Shown: positions 34,405 through 45,468, numbered from the stretch's first letter. The stretch is DNA of 64,000 bases from Chloranthus sessilifolius (GCA_021018995.1 CM037588.1:152353725-152417724); one strand, 5' to 3'. Numbers and translations are program-made. The notes: generated from the sequence alone by a model not told the origin.

Positions 34405-34573
34405 TCGATTGATCGAGTGTGACTCGATCAATCGAGGCAAGGTCGATGCATCGACTCAAAAAAAATTTTTTTTTTTTTAAATTTTTTTTTTTTTTTTTAA
34501 ATTCGATTGATCGAGTCACACTCGATCAATCGAGGCAAGGTCGATGCATCGACAATGGGGGTCGATGCATCGA
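34405..34573 (-). repeat. Word array in C, upstream of the gag-like ORF
   Basis: TCGATTGATCGA and TCGATCAATCGA pairs followed by TCGATGCATCGA, in two near-copies of about 105 bp separated by poly-T. Confidence 0.9.
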
Positions 34574-34692
34574 CTCCCAGCAAAAAATTTTTTTTTTTTT
34601 TTTTTTTTTTTAATTAAGCAGAAATACTATTTTAATCCTCGAAAATTCCTAAAATTTATTGTCTACCAAAAATTCAGATTTTCTTAATTTAA

Positions 34693-34710
34693 TCCCCGAC
34701 AACGGCGCCA
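34693..34710 (-). other. Primer binding site of C (Asp tRNA)
   Basis: On the + strand TCCCCGACAACGGCGCCA. This matches the 3' end of plant Asp tRNA except one base (A for G). It lies six bases from the LTR. Confidence 0.8.
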
Positions 34711-34716
34711 AAAACT

Positions 34717-36532
34717 TGTTGTAATATTTTTAATGTAATGTTTTACTCGCAAGTGCACGAATCGGTTTGAATATAGTGGGTACGGAGTACGAGATCGTTC
34801 CCACGAGGATTAATGTTGAAACATCTAAAAGAGACAAGCAATTCTAGAAACCTATTAAGATTTAACAGTATTCTACCAGTTTTATGATTTAAGCTGTTGA
34901 TGATAATTAATGACTACAAACTGAAATTCAATTTGATAATTCAAAAATAAAAGTGAAGATGATGATAAAGATGAAGATACTAAATCCTCCCATCTTTGGT
35001 CCGTTCTTCCTATAATATAAATCTAAGGATTAAATTATGAGATATTTCATTGGTAACAAACATCTTTTATGAAAGATCAATGGTCAACACCCTAATAGGT
35101 TCCACGTTGCATCCCTACAATCAGGACTTAGATGATTTTCATATATATAGATCTGGGATCAAGGGCACGGCTAGGCACGCATGATCTCAGGTTCAAATAA
35201 AAATCATCCCCAAAGTGGGTAAAAATTCCAACAAGAATACCACTTACAAATCTGAAATCAAGGGCATGGCTCGGCACACTTTATTCAGATTAGGGATTAT
35301 TTAAGATAAAATTACCATTACATAACCAAGATCCAGGGCATGGCTCGGCACACTCGATCCCAGAACATAATCGTAATTAGATCCACATGATAAAAGCAAA
35401 AAGACCATAACAATGATTGGGTAAAATTACCGTCACAGATCTGAGATCCTGCATGACTAAGACACGCGATCCCGGTTAGTGGCGGGGATTTCATCCATTC
35501 ATGATAGCACAACAACCATAAAAATAAAATCTCATATTTTAATCCTAAATTTATATTATTAAAAGTACATCCCTCGGATGGGAATCATTAGATCCCCATC
35601 CCTATAAATTTAGCCACACATATTGTAAGGAATTGACATAAATAAATAAAGACGGGAAAATAACATTAATTAAAATTACCTCAAACTTCAAAATAAATTA
35701 CGTTGATCCACACGGATGATAATCTTCAGAAACAAAATAAATGCAGGAATAAACTTTGAACAAAATTTATGAACTGAAGGAATGAGTACTGAAAAATTAA
35801 AGGGAACAAAGCTCTTAAAAAGAAATAATAAACTTCCCTATTTCTAGGTCTAACTATGAAAAATAATGGCTAAAAACTAAGAACACTAAAAACTAAAACT
35901 CTAATTCTAATCTCCTACGTTATTCTAATGCTGAAAAGATCTCCTCTCCGAAGTGTTTGAGTCGCTTTAAATAAACCCCGTCGCGCGGAAGTCTCCCAAG
36001 CCGACTTTTCCGGGTTGATTAATCGACCAATGGATGTCGATGCATCGAGCCGACCAAGAGTCCCAAAAAATAGACTTTTAGTGTCAGATTCGTGTCAGAC
36101 TGAAATTCTGGCTCGATTAATCGACCTGTAGGGTCGATGCATCGACCCCAGAAATCCGTGAAATTCAGCACTTTCTTGTGGTTCAAACACTGCTTCGGTA
36201 TTTCGGCCATAACTTTCTATCCCGAACTCGGATTGAGACGATTCGTGCGCCGTTGGAAAGCTGACGAAAAGATCTACAACTTTCATGTTTTGCCAATTTT
36301 GTAATTCGGCCGTCTTGAAGGTCCAAATTTAGCCGCAAGTCGCACCAAGTTCTTGATTACCCGAAGTTGCAGTGTTTTGGCATTATATTCAGAATTCTTG
36401 TACTGTTTTCTATACTTGGCTTGTATTTACCTGAAACACTTCAAATCTAATCAATCTTATCAGATAGCCTTCATCGGATAGCTAAATATAGGTATTTAGG
36501 GGTGAAATATCCTCATTTTTCAGTACTCATCA
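34717..36532 (-). repeat. 5' LTR of C
   Basis: 1816 bp, nearly identical to 26431-28249. A short damaged patch near 35447-35462 differs from the other copy by clustered indels. Confidence 0.92.
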
Positions 36533-36537
36533 GCCAG

Positions 36538-37418
36538 TGCGGAGGCTTATCCGTACACAGTAAGCACACCCCAGGGGTGTTGAATTGAGATAAGTGAAAC
36601 CCCGCCACAAATCCCCAGGGGAAAGGGGCTTGGGTACTATATTTGTATTCCCAGGAAATACGTTAAAAGTATCTATATAGATGACAATAAAGGGTATCTC
36701 ATCTGGGCTCGATGCTATATTGCTCGGGGATTACTTAAGTTGAAAGTTTAAGTTTTGCTTTAGGCCTTTTCAGCATCATTCATGAGTAAATGAAAACATA
36801 AGTAATCAACAATAAAGAAATGCTTTTTTAACTGTTTTCATCAATAACTGCATAGACACATCATGCATGGCATATCATGGAATATATGTGAGTAATAATT
36901 TATATGTTCAACTGTGTTTGTTCCTTATTGAGCTAGGATGTAGCTCACCCTATAGACTATATGTCGCAGGTCCACTACTAGCAGCTGCCGAGGCTTCAGG
37001 AGACGCTAACCCCGGTGAGTCGGACCTTGCGGCCGGTGAAGAGTTGGAGCCACCTCCTGAGGACTTCTTCTAGAGGACTCCGTTGTGCCACTTTGAGGGC
37101 TTTTTGAGAGAGTTTTGTACGGCTTGGTATGTCAAGCTTTGATTTTGTTTAAACCATGTATATAAGGAGTTGGGATTATTCTTTTGGGACGAACCATCCG
37201 TGATGATTGCTATCATCGATGGTTCGGATCGGTTCTCCATTCATGCAGAGGCATGAGGGTAGAACTGTCTTTTGGGGAGTTGCTTAGTATAGATTTAAAT
37301 TCTGAAATTTCATTTATTATTCTATTGCATGCTTGATATACCAGTGTTCCGTGCTTAGCTAAGGGGCATGGTCAAGATGATCGTGCTGATGGCACGGGTT
37401 TGAGTGCCAAATCCGAAC
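36538..37418 (+). repeat. 5' LTR of B, right part
   Basis: Continues the LTR after C. It holds a CCCC-A-GGGG palindrome near 36570 and the 35-codon block at 36969-37073. The last ~40 bases and the primer site are altered compared with the 3' LTR, leaving only TATCAGAGC (37429-37437) of the Met primer site. Confidence 0.85.
36969..37073 (+). other. Conserved 35-codon open block (B, 5' copy)
   Basis: GPLLAAAEASGD to ELEPPPEDFF plus TAG. Identical to 47781-47885 except one substitution (Asn for Asp). Confidence 0.5.
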
Positions 37419-37514
37419 ATCGATTAATTATCAGAGCTATTTTCTTTTAGCAATTCTGACAATAATTCTTTGGTCAGAACATAGGGGCTTCTGCTAACGA
37501 AACTTTAGTTTCAA

Positions 37515-38877
37515 ATGCAGCCGCAAATGTCATCTAGAGGAAGAGGTCGACCAAGGGGAGGCCAACAGAGGAGTCTACGTAGTGGAGATGATTACATCTC
37601 TCCTACAAATAGAGTGCCTTTAAGAGGTACTGATGCCCCAGGGGGCAGTAGTAGTAGACAGCATAATGAAGAGGATCGAGATCGGCAGGATCAAGATCTA
37701 AGAGAACAAGAGAGAGTGAGAGAAAGACAAGAAGATAGAGAGGAGCGACAAAGGATGATGCACACTATGGAGACTATGGCAGCTGCCATGGCACAACAAG
37801 CCGCATCCTTCTGACTCATGCGTCGAAGAACGACCACCTACACCACCACTAGGACTGCGTTCTGTCCTCATCTTTTCTGAAATTTAGGAGGATGAGACCT
37901 CCTTCATTTTACAATGGCGACACAGAACCTGATGGAGAAAGTCTTTAGCGTGCTAACTTGCACGGAAGATGAAAGTGTGAGATGGGCAGCTTATCTGTTG
38001 GATGGGGAGGCTGGGCCTTGGTGGAAGTCCGTGATACGGACTCGGGTTCAAGAGACCCCAGAGTTGCCTTGGACTTGGGAGGAGTTTGTTGAGGAGTTCA
38101 ACAAACAATATTTTTCGGAAGTGGTGAGGAACCAGCTTGAGATACAATTTCTACAGTTAGTGCAAGGGAGGATGATAGTGAGAGAATATGGGGTGGAGTT
38201 TCTACGACTTGCCCGTTTTGCTCCGGATTACGTCGCTACTGAAGTGATGAAGTCCAAGAGGTTTCAGCAAGGTTTGAAGCCTGAAGTTAGGGGAGGCGTA
38301 GCTCCATTTCAGCTGAGGACCTATGAAGAGGTCATGAGTAAGGCATTGGTTGTGGAAGAAGAAAATACAAATAGATATAGACAGAGAGAGCAACAGAGAG
38401 GAGGAAATGAACAAGGAAGGATGGGGACCTATGAACCGGTGAACAAAAAGTCGAGGTTCGTAGCCCAAAATCAGAGACCACAGTTCCAAGGGGGTTTCGG
38501 AAGACCGGCGCAACAACAACAACACCAACAGAGGTTTCCATTACTTGCGTCGGGGAGACCTTTTCGCTATGAGAGCCCTGCCATGTCTACTGGCGCCACT
38601 GTCACACAGGGTTCTCGTACTGTTTCTTCCACACCTCGGGAGACTTGCGCAAAGTGTGGCAAGCCTCATAGGACGGTGGATTGTAGATTAGGAACTAGGG
38701 GTTGTTTCCGATGTGGCAAGGTGGGCCACTTGATCAAGGATTGCCCCGAGACGGATAAGAGAAAGACGGTTTCAGTTACAGCACCACGACCCATTCAAGC
38801 AAGGAAGCCGATCGTTCAGGGGAGAGCCTATGCAGTCACTGCTCAGGAAGCAGGGAACATGCATGACATCATCCAAG
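37515..38877 (+). pseudogene. gag of element B, broken
   Basis: ATG at 37515, R/G-rich then acidic N-terminus to 37815, a frameshifted patch at 37800-37912, then an open run (37914-38891) with RWAAYLLDGEAGPWW, MIVREYGVEFLRLARFAP, a Gln-rich linker and a zinc knuckle CFRCGKVGHLIKDC. Compared with A, a piece encoding about nine residues (VAEHWLSE..) is missing before MEKVFSVL. The distal part is inside a 289-bp tandem duplication (38677-39254). Confidence 0.85.
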
Positions 38878-39254
38878 GTGACACTCGTTAAAATTAAAGA
38901 AAATTTCATTTCATTTAAAATTTTAGATAGAGAAGGAGCATGCATTAGAAATTGTATAGATTCTTTGGATTGTAGATTGGGAACTAGGGGTTGTTTTCGA
39001 TGTGGCAAGGTGGGCCACTTGATCAAGGATTGCCCCGAGACGGATAAGAGAAAGACGGTTTCAGTTACAGCACCACGACCCATTCAAGCAAGGAAGCCGA
39101 TCGTTCATGGGAGAGCCTATGCAGTCACTGCTCAGGAAGCAGGGAACGTGCATGACATCATCCAAGGTGAGACTCGTTAAAATTAAAGAAAATTTCATTT
39201 CATTTAAAATTTTAGATAGAGAAGGAGCATGCATTAGAAATTGTATAGATTCTT
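38677..39254 (+). repeat. 289-bp tandem duplication across the gag end and intron start
   Basis: Two copies (38677-38965 and 38966-39254) with very few differences. Each holds a zinc knuckle, the gag C-terminus, the donor CAAG|GTGA and about 85 bp of the candidate intron. The locus therefore has two donors (38878, GTGACA; 39167, GTGAGA) for one acceptor. Confidence 0.95.
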
Positions 39255-39334
39255 TTCTCAAGACAAAGAGCTGTATGTGAATTAAGAGTGTAAATTGATG
39301 TGTAAATTATTGTATGTATGTATGTATACTATAG
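39167..39334 (+). other. Candidate gag-protease intron of B
   Basis: Donor CAAG|GTGAGA and acceptor ACTATAG|GTAC join ..IIQ to GTLNIYEKG in frame, as in A. The upstream donor at 38878 would give a 457-base intron that skips the second zinc knuckle. Confidence 0.55.
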
Positions 39335-39834
39335 GTACTTTAAACATATATGAAAAAGGATGCTTCGGTGGATATGACGCTCGAGTGTTGATAGACCCAG
39401 GGTCTACCCACTCATTCGTCACTCCACGTTTCGCCAAGAAGATGAAGATTGTTCCAGAGACATTGGATTTCGTCCTAAGCATGTCTATTCCATTTGGAGA
39501 GTTAGTAGACACGGAGTTAACTTGCAAATCCATCATTAGATTCGAGACTTAGAGGTGCATGAATTAGAAGCAAAGTTGATATTGTTAGACATGCGGGGTT
39601 TGATGTGATCCTTGGCATGGTGGTTGGACATTATTACATGCCCGTCGATTTGCAAGAACAAAGGTAGTCATTTTCGGACCCAACACAAGAAGATCATTTC
39701 GGTTTCAAGGAGTGAGGTCGTCATCCGTGCCCTTGATCTCGTGATGAAGGGCGAAAATAATCGAAAGGTTGCGATGGATACTTAGCTTTCTTAAAGGAGG
39801 ACAAGGAAGAAAAAACGTCATTTACGAGATAGCG
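39335..39834 (+). pseudogene. Protease region of B, broken
   Basis: VLIDPGSTHSFVTPRF is the active-site segment, with Asp-Pro-Gly in place of the usual Asp-Ser/Thr-Gly. The frame is lost at 39550. From there to about 39830 there are many one- and two-base indels relative to A (for example in the VILGIDWL region). Confidence 0.8.
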
Positions 39835-40740
39835 GTTATGTCGAGACTTCTGCGGCGTGTTTCAACGAATTGCCTGGATTACCTCCAGAAAGAAAAGTAG
39901 AATTCGCCATTGACTTAGCACCAGGAACGGAGCCTATTTTGAAAGCACCTTATAGAATGGCTCCTGCTGAGTTAAAGGAGTTGAAGGAACAACTTCTGAA
40001 CTTATGGACCGAGGTTTGGTTAGACCGAGTGTGTCTCCATGGGGAGCACCTGTCTTGTTTGTCAAGAAGAAGGATGGGTCAATGCGACTATGCATTGACT
40101 ATCGACAATTGAACAAACTCACTGTGAAGAACCGTTACCCTTTGCCTAGAATTGACGATCTATTCGACCAATTGCAAGGAGCAAGGTATTTTTCCAAGAT
40201 CGACCTGAGATCTGGGTATCATCGATTCTTGAGTCAAATGAGGACATTCAAGGAAGCGACTTTTGGACACGATATGGACGCTATGAATTCCTTGTGATGC
40301 CGTTTGGATTGACGAATGCTCCGGCGTCGTTTATGGATCTGATGAACCGAGTGTTTAAACCACACTTGGACTCCTGCGTCATAGTGTTTGTTGATGATAT
40401 ACTGATATACTCCAAATCCAAGACGGAACACGAAGAACATTTGAGGATTGCTCTACAGACGCTATGTGAACACCAATTGTACGCCAAACTCAGCAAGTGT
40501 GAGTTTTGGTTGGAAGAGGTTAGCTTTTTGGGACATGTTGTCTCAAAGCATGGTGTCACGGTAGATCCAGCAAAGATAGAAGCAGTAGTTAAATGGGAGC
40601 AACCAAAAGGCGTGTGGAGATGTCCAAAATTTTCTAGGCTTAGCAGGCTATTATCGACGTTTCGTCGAGGGGTTTTCAAAGATATCAGGACCTCTCACAA
40701 AGCTGACACGAAAAGACTCAAGGTTTGAGTGGAGTGAGGC
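39835..40740 (+). pseudogene. Reverse transcriptase of B, broken
   Basis: All main motifs are present in separate frames: [69 protein letters not shown], catalytic FVDDILIYS and [15 protein letters not shown]. Indels near 40005, 40230 and 40615 break the frame. Confidence 0.9.
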
Positions 40741-42732
40741 ATGCGAGAAGAGTTTTCAAGAACTCAAAACGAAACTCACTTCGGCTCCAGTGCTAGCGAT
40801 TCCTTCTGGCAGTGGAGGATATGCCGTACTGACGTCATACAAATGGCCTTGGTTGTGTGCTCAACCAACACAAGAAGGTGATAGCTACGGATCAAGACAA
40901 ATTTGAAAGAACACGAGAAAAATTACCCGACTCATGACTTGGAACTAGCAGCAGTCATTTTTGCGCTGAAGATTTGGAGACATTACTTGTATGGTGAGAC
41001 TTTTGAAATTTTCACCGATCATAAGAGCCTTCGGTATCTCTTTACACAGAAAGAACTCAACATGAGACAGCGCAGGTGGATGGAATTCCTTAAGGATTAC
41101 GATTGCTCCATACAATACCATCCAGGCAAGGCGAATGTAGTAGCCGACGCATTGAGTCGGAAAGGTTCAGCTCAGTTAGCTTGTTTGATTTTGGGTATGC
41201 ACCGATGGAAATTATTGGAAGACCTGGCATTCTACGATGCGAACATTGAGTCAAAAGCCACCGGATCCTTTTTGGCTAACATATCAGTAAAGCCAGTGAT
41301 ATTTGAGCATATCCACGATCTACAGATGAAAGATCCGACATTAATAAAGATTCATCAAGACGTGAGTGAAAGCATCAGGTCGGACTTCTCGGTTAAAGAA
41401 GATGGTTCTTTATTGTTTAAGGGCCGTCTATGCATTCCGGACAATGCCGATCTAAGACGAACGATTCTTGATGAAGCCCATAAGTCAAATTATGCTATCC
41501 ACCCTGGTAGCACCAAAATGTACCAAGATTTGAAAAAGAACTACTGGTGGAGAGGACTGAAGCAAGACGTGGCCGAGTACGTGTCACGGTGTTTAACTTG
41601 TCAACAAGTGAAGGTTGATCATAGACATCCTGCTGGACTATTGCAACCTTTACCAATCCCAGAATGGAAGTGGGAATCAATCTCAATGGACTTCATTGTT
41701 GGATTACCCCGTACTGCCAAGAGATACAATGCCATTTGGGTCGTCGTAGACCGATTGACCAAATCAACGCACTTTTTGGCGTACAATACTACGTATACGG
41801 CAGGAAGACTGGCAGACTTATACATGAAGGAGATCATAAGATTACATGGGATTCCAAGCAGCATAGTTTCAGATCGTGATCCACTATATACGTCCAAGTT
41901 TTGGAAGAAATTTCAAGAAGGAATGGGAACACGACTAGACTTTAGTTCAGCTTTCCATCCTCAAACTGATGGGCAGACAGAGCAAGTGAACCAAGTAATA
42001 GAAGACATGCTCAGAGCGTGCATGCTTGATATGCAAGGATACTGGGATGAGTATCTACCGATGCTCGAGTTCGCATACAACAACAGTTTCCAAACGAGCA
42101 TTGGCATGGCACCGTATGAAGCTCTGTATGGACGACGATGCAAGTCACCCCTCAATTGGGAGGAGACAGGTGAGAAATTTGTGTTAGGACCAAAACTACT
42201 TGAAGATAACGCTACCATCGTTCGAATAATCAGAGAGAGGCTGAAGTCAGCACAGAGTAGACAGAAAAGTTACGCCGACATGAAGCGGACTAGTGTCGAC
42301 TATAAAGTGGGTGAGCACGTGTTTGTGAAAGTGTCACCTATGAAAGGTGTAATGAGATTTGGTAAAAGAGGGAAGTTAAGTCCACGTTATGTTGGACCAT
42401 TCGAAATTTTGGGACGCGTAGGTGAAGTTGCATATCGCATTGGTTTACCACCGCTATTTGATCGAGTACATAACGTGTTCCACATATCGATGCTCAGAAA
42501 GTACGTGAATGATCCGTCTCATGTATTAGGAAAGCAACCTATAGAGATGTGTGAGGACATGAGCATGATAGAGGAACCAGTGGAAATCTTGGATCGAAAG
42601 GAACAAGTACTGCGCACTAAAGTGATTCCCTTAGTGCTTGTTCGGTGGAACAATCATCCAAAAGAAGAGGCTACTTGGGAACGAGAGGCCGATGTGAAAG
42701 AACAATATCCAGCCTTGTTTCCAACGACGTGA
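40741..42732 (+). CDS. RNase H, integrase and chromodomain-like tail of B
   Basis: The first part of RNase H is frameshifted at 40820-40905. From 40903 a 609-codon frame is open: the rest of RNase H ([27 protein letters not shown]), the HHCC finger (H..H near 41476-41500, C-x2-C near 41590), the DD-E core (Asp in [10 protein letters not shown], Asp in [12 protein letters not shown], Glu in QVIEDMLRA), the GPY/F region ([14 protein letters not shown]) and the tail [24 protein letters not shown]. All catalytic residues are present. Alone it cannot be made as an enzyme because the upstream pol frame is broken. Confidence 0.92.
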
Positions 42733-42944
42733 GAATTCAATGTAAACCACAAACGTGTTTGTGGAATCTCCACTATACTTGTAATTCAATGGAAATTTTG
42801 ATCCAATCTGATTTAAGGAACAAATTTATATGTACATGATCAAGTGTATGCAACTCTATGGAACTATGAACCACTTGAGGTCATAAACTACCAAAAGAAA
42901 TCAAAGAACCAAAGAAATAGAAAATCTGCAGAAATTGGACAAAA

Positions 42945-43705
42945 TCGATTAATCGAATTTCAAATCGATTAATCGATTTGGAATTTCGACTAATCGATTT
43001 TGTTCGATTAGTCGACTGGCATGTGCCAGTGACTGGAAAATTGAATAGGGGTTAGAATATACATAGAATGCAATTTCGATTGATCGAGTTATAATTTCGA
43101 TTAATCGATTTGGGATCGATTAATCAATTTTGGGAATTCGATTAATCGAATTGGGAATTCGATTAATCGAACTGCAAGTCGATTAATCGAACGAGCTGGG
43201 AATGTTAGAACAATTGGGAGTAAATTAATAAAATTTCGATTAATCGAAGCAGTATCGATTAATCGATTTTGGATTTCGATTAATCAAACTGGACCTCGAT
43301 TAATCGATTTACTAAAGGGAATTGGAAGAAATTGGAGTCAGATAGACGATTTCGATTAATCGAAGTGAATTTCGATTAATCGATTTTGAAATTTCGATTA
43401 ATCGAAATGGATTTCGATTAATCGAATACTTAAGGAATTCTGGAAATTTAGAAGTTACTGCACGATTTTGATTAATCGAAGTGAAATTCGATTAATCGAA
43501 ATGGATTTCGATTAATCGACTGGCTCGCGCCAGTGAGCTCAAAAACTTAAATTTTTAAACGGATACGATTTCGATTAATCGAAATGTTTTCGATTAATCG
43601 AAGTTAACTTTCGATTGATCGATTTGAGAAATCGATTAATCGATTTTGCGCGGTTTAACCTAGTTTTGAATTTCGATTAATCGAATCAGAATTTCGATTA
43701 ATCGA
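42945..43705 (+). repeat. Palindromic-word array upstream of the extra ORF of B
   Basis: By eye, 27 words in about 760 bp: 20 exact TCGATTAATCGA and 7 with one change. Thirteen neighbouring steps measured as 20, 21, 18, 19, 22, 21, 20, 19, 21, 20, 20, 22 and 20 bp, mean about 20. Spacer sequences differ. The array ends nine bases before a TATA-like box. Confidence 0.95.
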
Positions 43706-43713
43706 GCCGAGGC

Positions 43714-43726
43714 CTATATATATAAA
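43714..43726 (+). promoter_or_regulatory. TATA-like box for the extra ORF of B
   Basis: CTATATATATAAA directly after the word array and 219 bp before the ATG. The leader contains CTAGGGTTGGG and TAAACCCTAAA, typical plant leader motifs. Position and surroundings match A. Confidence 0.5.
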
Positions 43727-43944
43727 ATTGGGGATTTCATTTCCCATTCGAAATCATTTTTTGCTTGGGGATTTTGGGCGCTTCACCTTCTTCTTCTTCT
43801 TCTCCGACCATCCGGCGCTCTAGGGTTGGGTTTTGCCGTCGATTCGCTTCCGCAATCGCATCCAAAACCACGGTAAACCCTAAATTTGTGTTTTTCCCTT
43901 CAATTTGAGTTAGAGAAACCCTAGTTTAAGCTTATTTCACCACC

Positions 43945-45468
43945 ATGCCGCCCAAAACCCGGTTGTCTTCGAAGAAGGCAACCTCTAAGTTGCCGGTTAG
44001 GCGTAAGAACGCCACACCACCACCACCTACCCCATTGCCGGTGAGGACTCTGTCACCGTCGGCATCGGAGACCACCTCCGGTTCGACGAGCGCATCCTCA
44101 CGCGAGTCTTCCTGCGAATCAACCCCAATGCCCCCACCACCCACTAACGTGGTGCAACCAAACGAATGGTGGGCGGCCAAGACCTTTGAGGTCGAATATA
44201 TTATCGACCCTACCCTATTCACAAATCCCGATTTGCCGGGCGAGACCCAATGGGCTCGAAATGACCTCAACAACGTCGGTCTCGGCAACCTTCTCAAACC
44301 AATCCGGGGTTCCTACTACCCTAGGTTGGTTAGATTATTTTACCAAGGGCTTGTGGACGGCCCTACCGACGACGTGATTAAGACCACCATAGAGGGTCGG
44401 GAGTACATAATCACCCGTCGCCACATACACGAGGTACTCGAGTGTTACCTCGATTTCACCCCAGAGACCACCCTATTCCCACCCTTCGAGGAGGACCCTC
44501 GATTTGAGGAGGTCATGACCCCCATGACCAATGGCAAGAAGGGGTCGGGCTCCTTCATCAAGAGGGTTGACCTTCCCCACTACATGTGGATGCTTGATTC
44601 AATAATTAAGTGTAACTTATACCCAATGCGCCACGATACGGAGCGCGTGGACAAAGTGCAACAGGCACTTTATGCGGCCTTCTGTGGCCGATGGTTTGAT
44701 GCTACCATGGTCATCCTAGAAGGGATGAGGTACATCAAAGGAAAGCTGATGAAGGGCAACATGCGGCCCAAGGAGAAGATGCCATATGCTCGGCTCATCT
44801 CGAGCATGTTGGAGTGTTACTCCAATGATCCCTCCTACAGCATCTCGCCTCACGAGGTGAGGGCTACGGATCGCGTGAAGACGTTTTCGAAGTCTTCATG
44901 GACCCGTAGCTACAATTTATTAAAGCGGACCCTACCGGCTCCGGGTCCCGCTCCGGTAGCAGCAGCAGCAGTAGCACCGCCACCACCCCCACCACCTCAG
45001 CAGGACCCACCCGTGGGTGGGGCACACCCTATCCCCGCTGAGCCATCCGTGGAGAGGGCTCCCTCTCACACCGCAGCCTCACCGACGCCACCTGCCCACT
45101 CCGCGCCCGCGACACCCACCTCATCCTACCGCCGGCGCGCCGCATCATCTGGGCCGACCATCGAGGAGGTGTTGGCCCGTATGGAGGCCAACAACGAAAG
45201 GATGAACCAGAGGATGGACTTCCTCCTCTTTCACACCCTCCGCCACATCTATCCTACCGACTACCGCCGCTACCTCGCCCAGGAGGAGGAGTGGACCGCC
45301 GGACGCACAGCCTTCCACAGAGGACCCGTCTTCCATCCCACCACTGCAGACGCGGCGCCTTCGACATCTACCTCCGCTCACGATCGAGACGCCAGCAGCC
45401 ACGACCACCACCCGGCCACCACAGCCGCCACCATGCAGTACGCTCCCAGAGACACACCGGCTCTGTAG
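43945..45468 (+). CDS. Extra ORF of B (putative plant transposon protein-like), intact
   Basis: 507 codons from an ATG in a good context (CACCATGCCG) to TAG. Residues 1-70 are basic and Ser/Pro-rich. About 70-320 form the conserved core with PNEWWAAKTFEVE, RGSYYPRLVRLFYQGL, EGREYIITRRHIHEVLE, VDLPHYMWMLDSIIKCNLYP, ALYAAFCGRWFDATMV and GMRYIKGKLMKGN. About 335-400 is a Pro/Ala-rich linker. A helical IEEVLARMEANNERMNQRMD segment and a His/Ser-rich tail follow. The core matches what I know as the plant 'putative plant transposon protein' family; its function is unknown. It has its own TATA-like box and word array, and is the only full-length element gene left open in B besides integrase. Confidence 0.75.
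   Translation: MPPKTRLSSKKATSKLPVRRKNATPPPPTPLPVRTLSPSASETTSGSTSASSRESSCESTPMPPPPTNVVQPNEWWAAKTFEVEYIIDPTLFTNPDLPGETQWARNDLNNVGLGNLLKPIRGSYYPRLVRLFYQGLVDGPTDDVIKTTIEGREYIITRRHIHEVLECYLDFTPETTLFPPFEEDPRFEEVMTPMTNGKKGSGSFIKRVDLPHYMWMLDSIIKCNLYPMRHDTERVDKVQQALYAAFCGRWFDATMVILEGMRYIKGKLMKGNMRPKEKMPYARLISSMLECYSNDPSYSISPHEVRATDRVKTFSKSSWTRSYNLLKRTLPAPGPAPVAAAAVAPPPPPPPQQDPPVGGAHPIPAEPSVERAPSHTAASPTPPAHSAPATPTSSYRRRAASSGPTIEEVLARMEANNERMNQRMDFLLFHTLRHIYPTDYRRYLAQEEEWTAGRTAFHRGPVFHPTTADAAPSTSTSAHDRDASSHDHHPATTAATMQYAPRDTPAL

Larger units (their letters stand above)
26431..36532 (-). mobile_element. Element C: non-autonomous LTR retrotransposon (Athila/Tat-like)
   Basis: 10.1 kb with two LTRs (34717-36532 is the 5' LTR on the - strand, 26431-28249 the 3' LTR), flanked by the perfect duplication GCCAG (26426-26430 and 36533-36537). 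The primer site matches Asp tRNA. A gag-like ORF with a zinc knuckle follows the 5' LTR, then a broken transposon-protein-like ORF and a small proline-rich ORF. I found no reverse transcriptase, RNase H or integrase in 6.5 kb of internal sequence, so it must have been mobilised in trans. By eye the LTRs differ at about 1-2%, so the insertion is recent. Confidence 0.9.

Noticed and set aside
42945-43705. CRISPR-like array
   Set aside because: The repeat is a 12-bp palindrome and the spacers are only 6-10 bp, AT-rich and low in complexity. The setting is a plant genome, with no cas genes.
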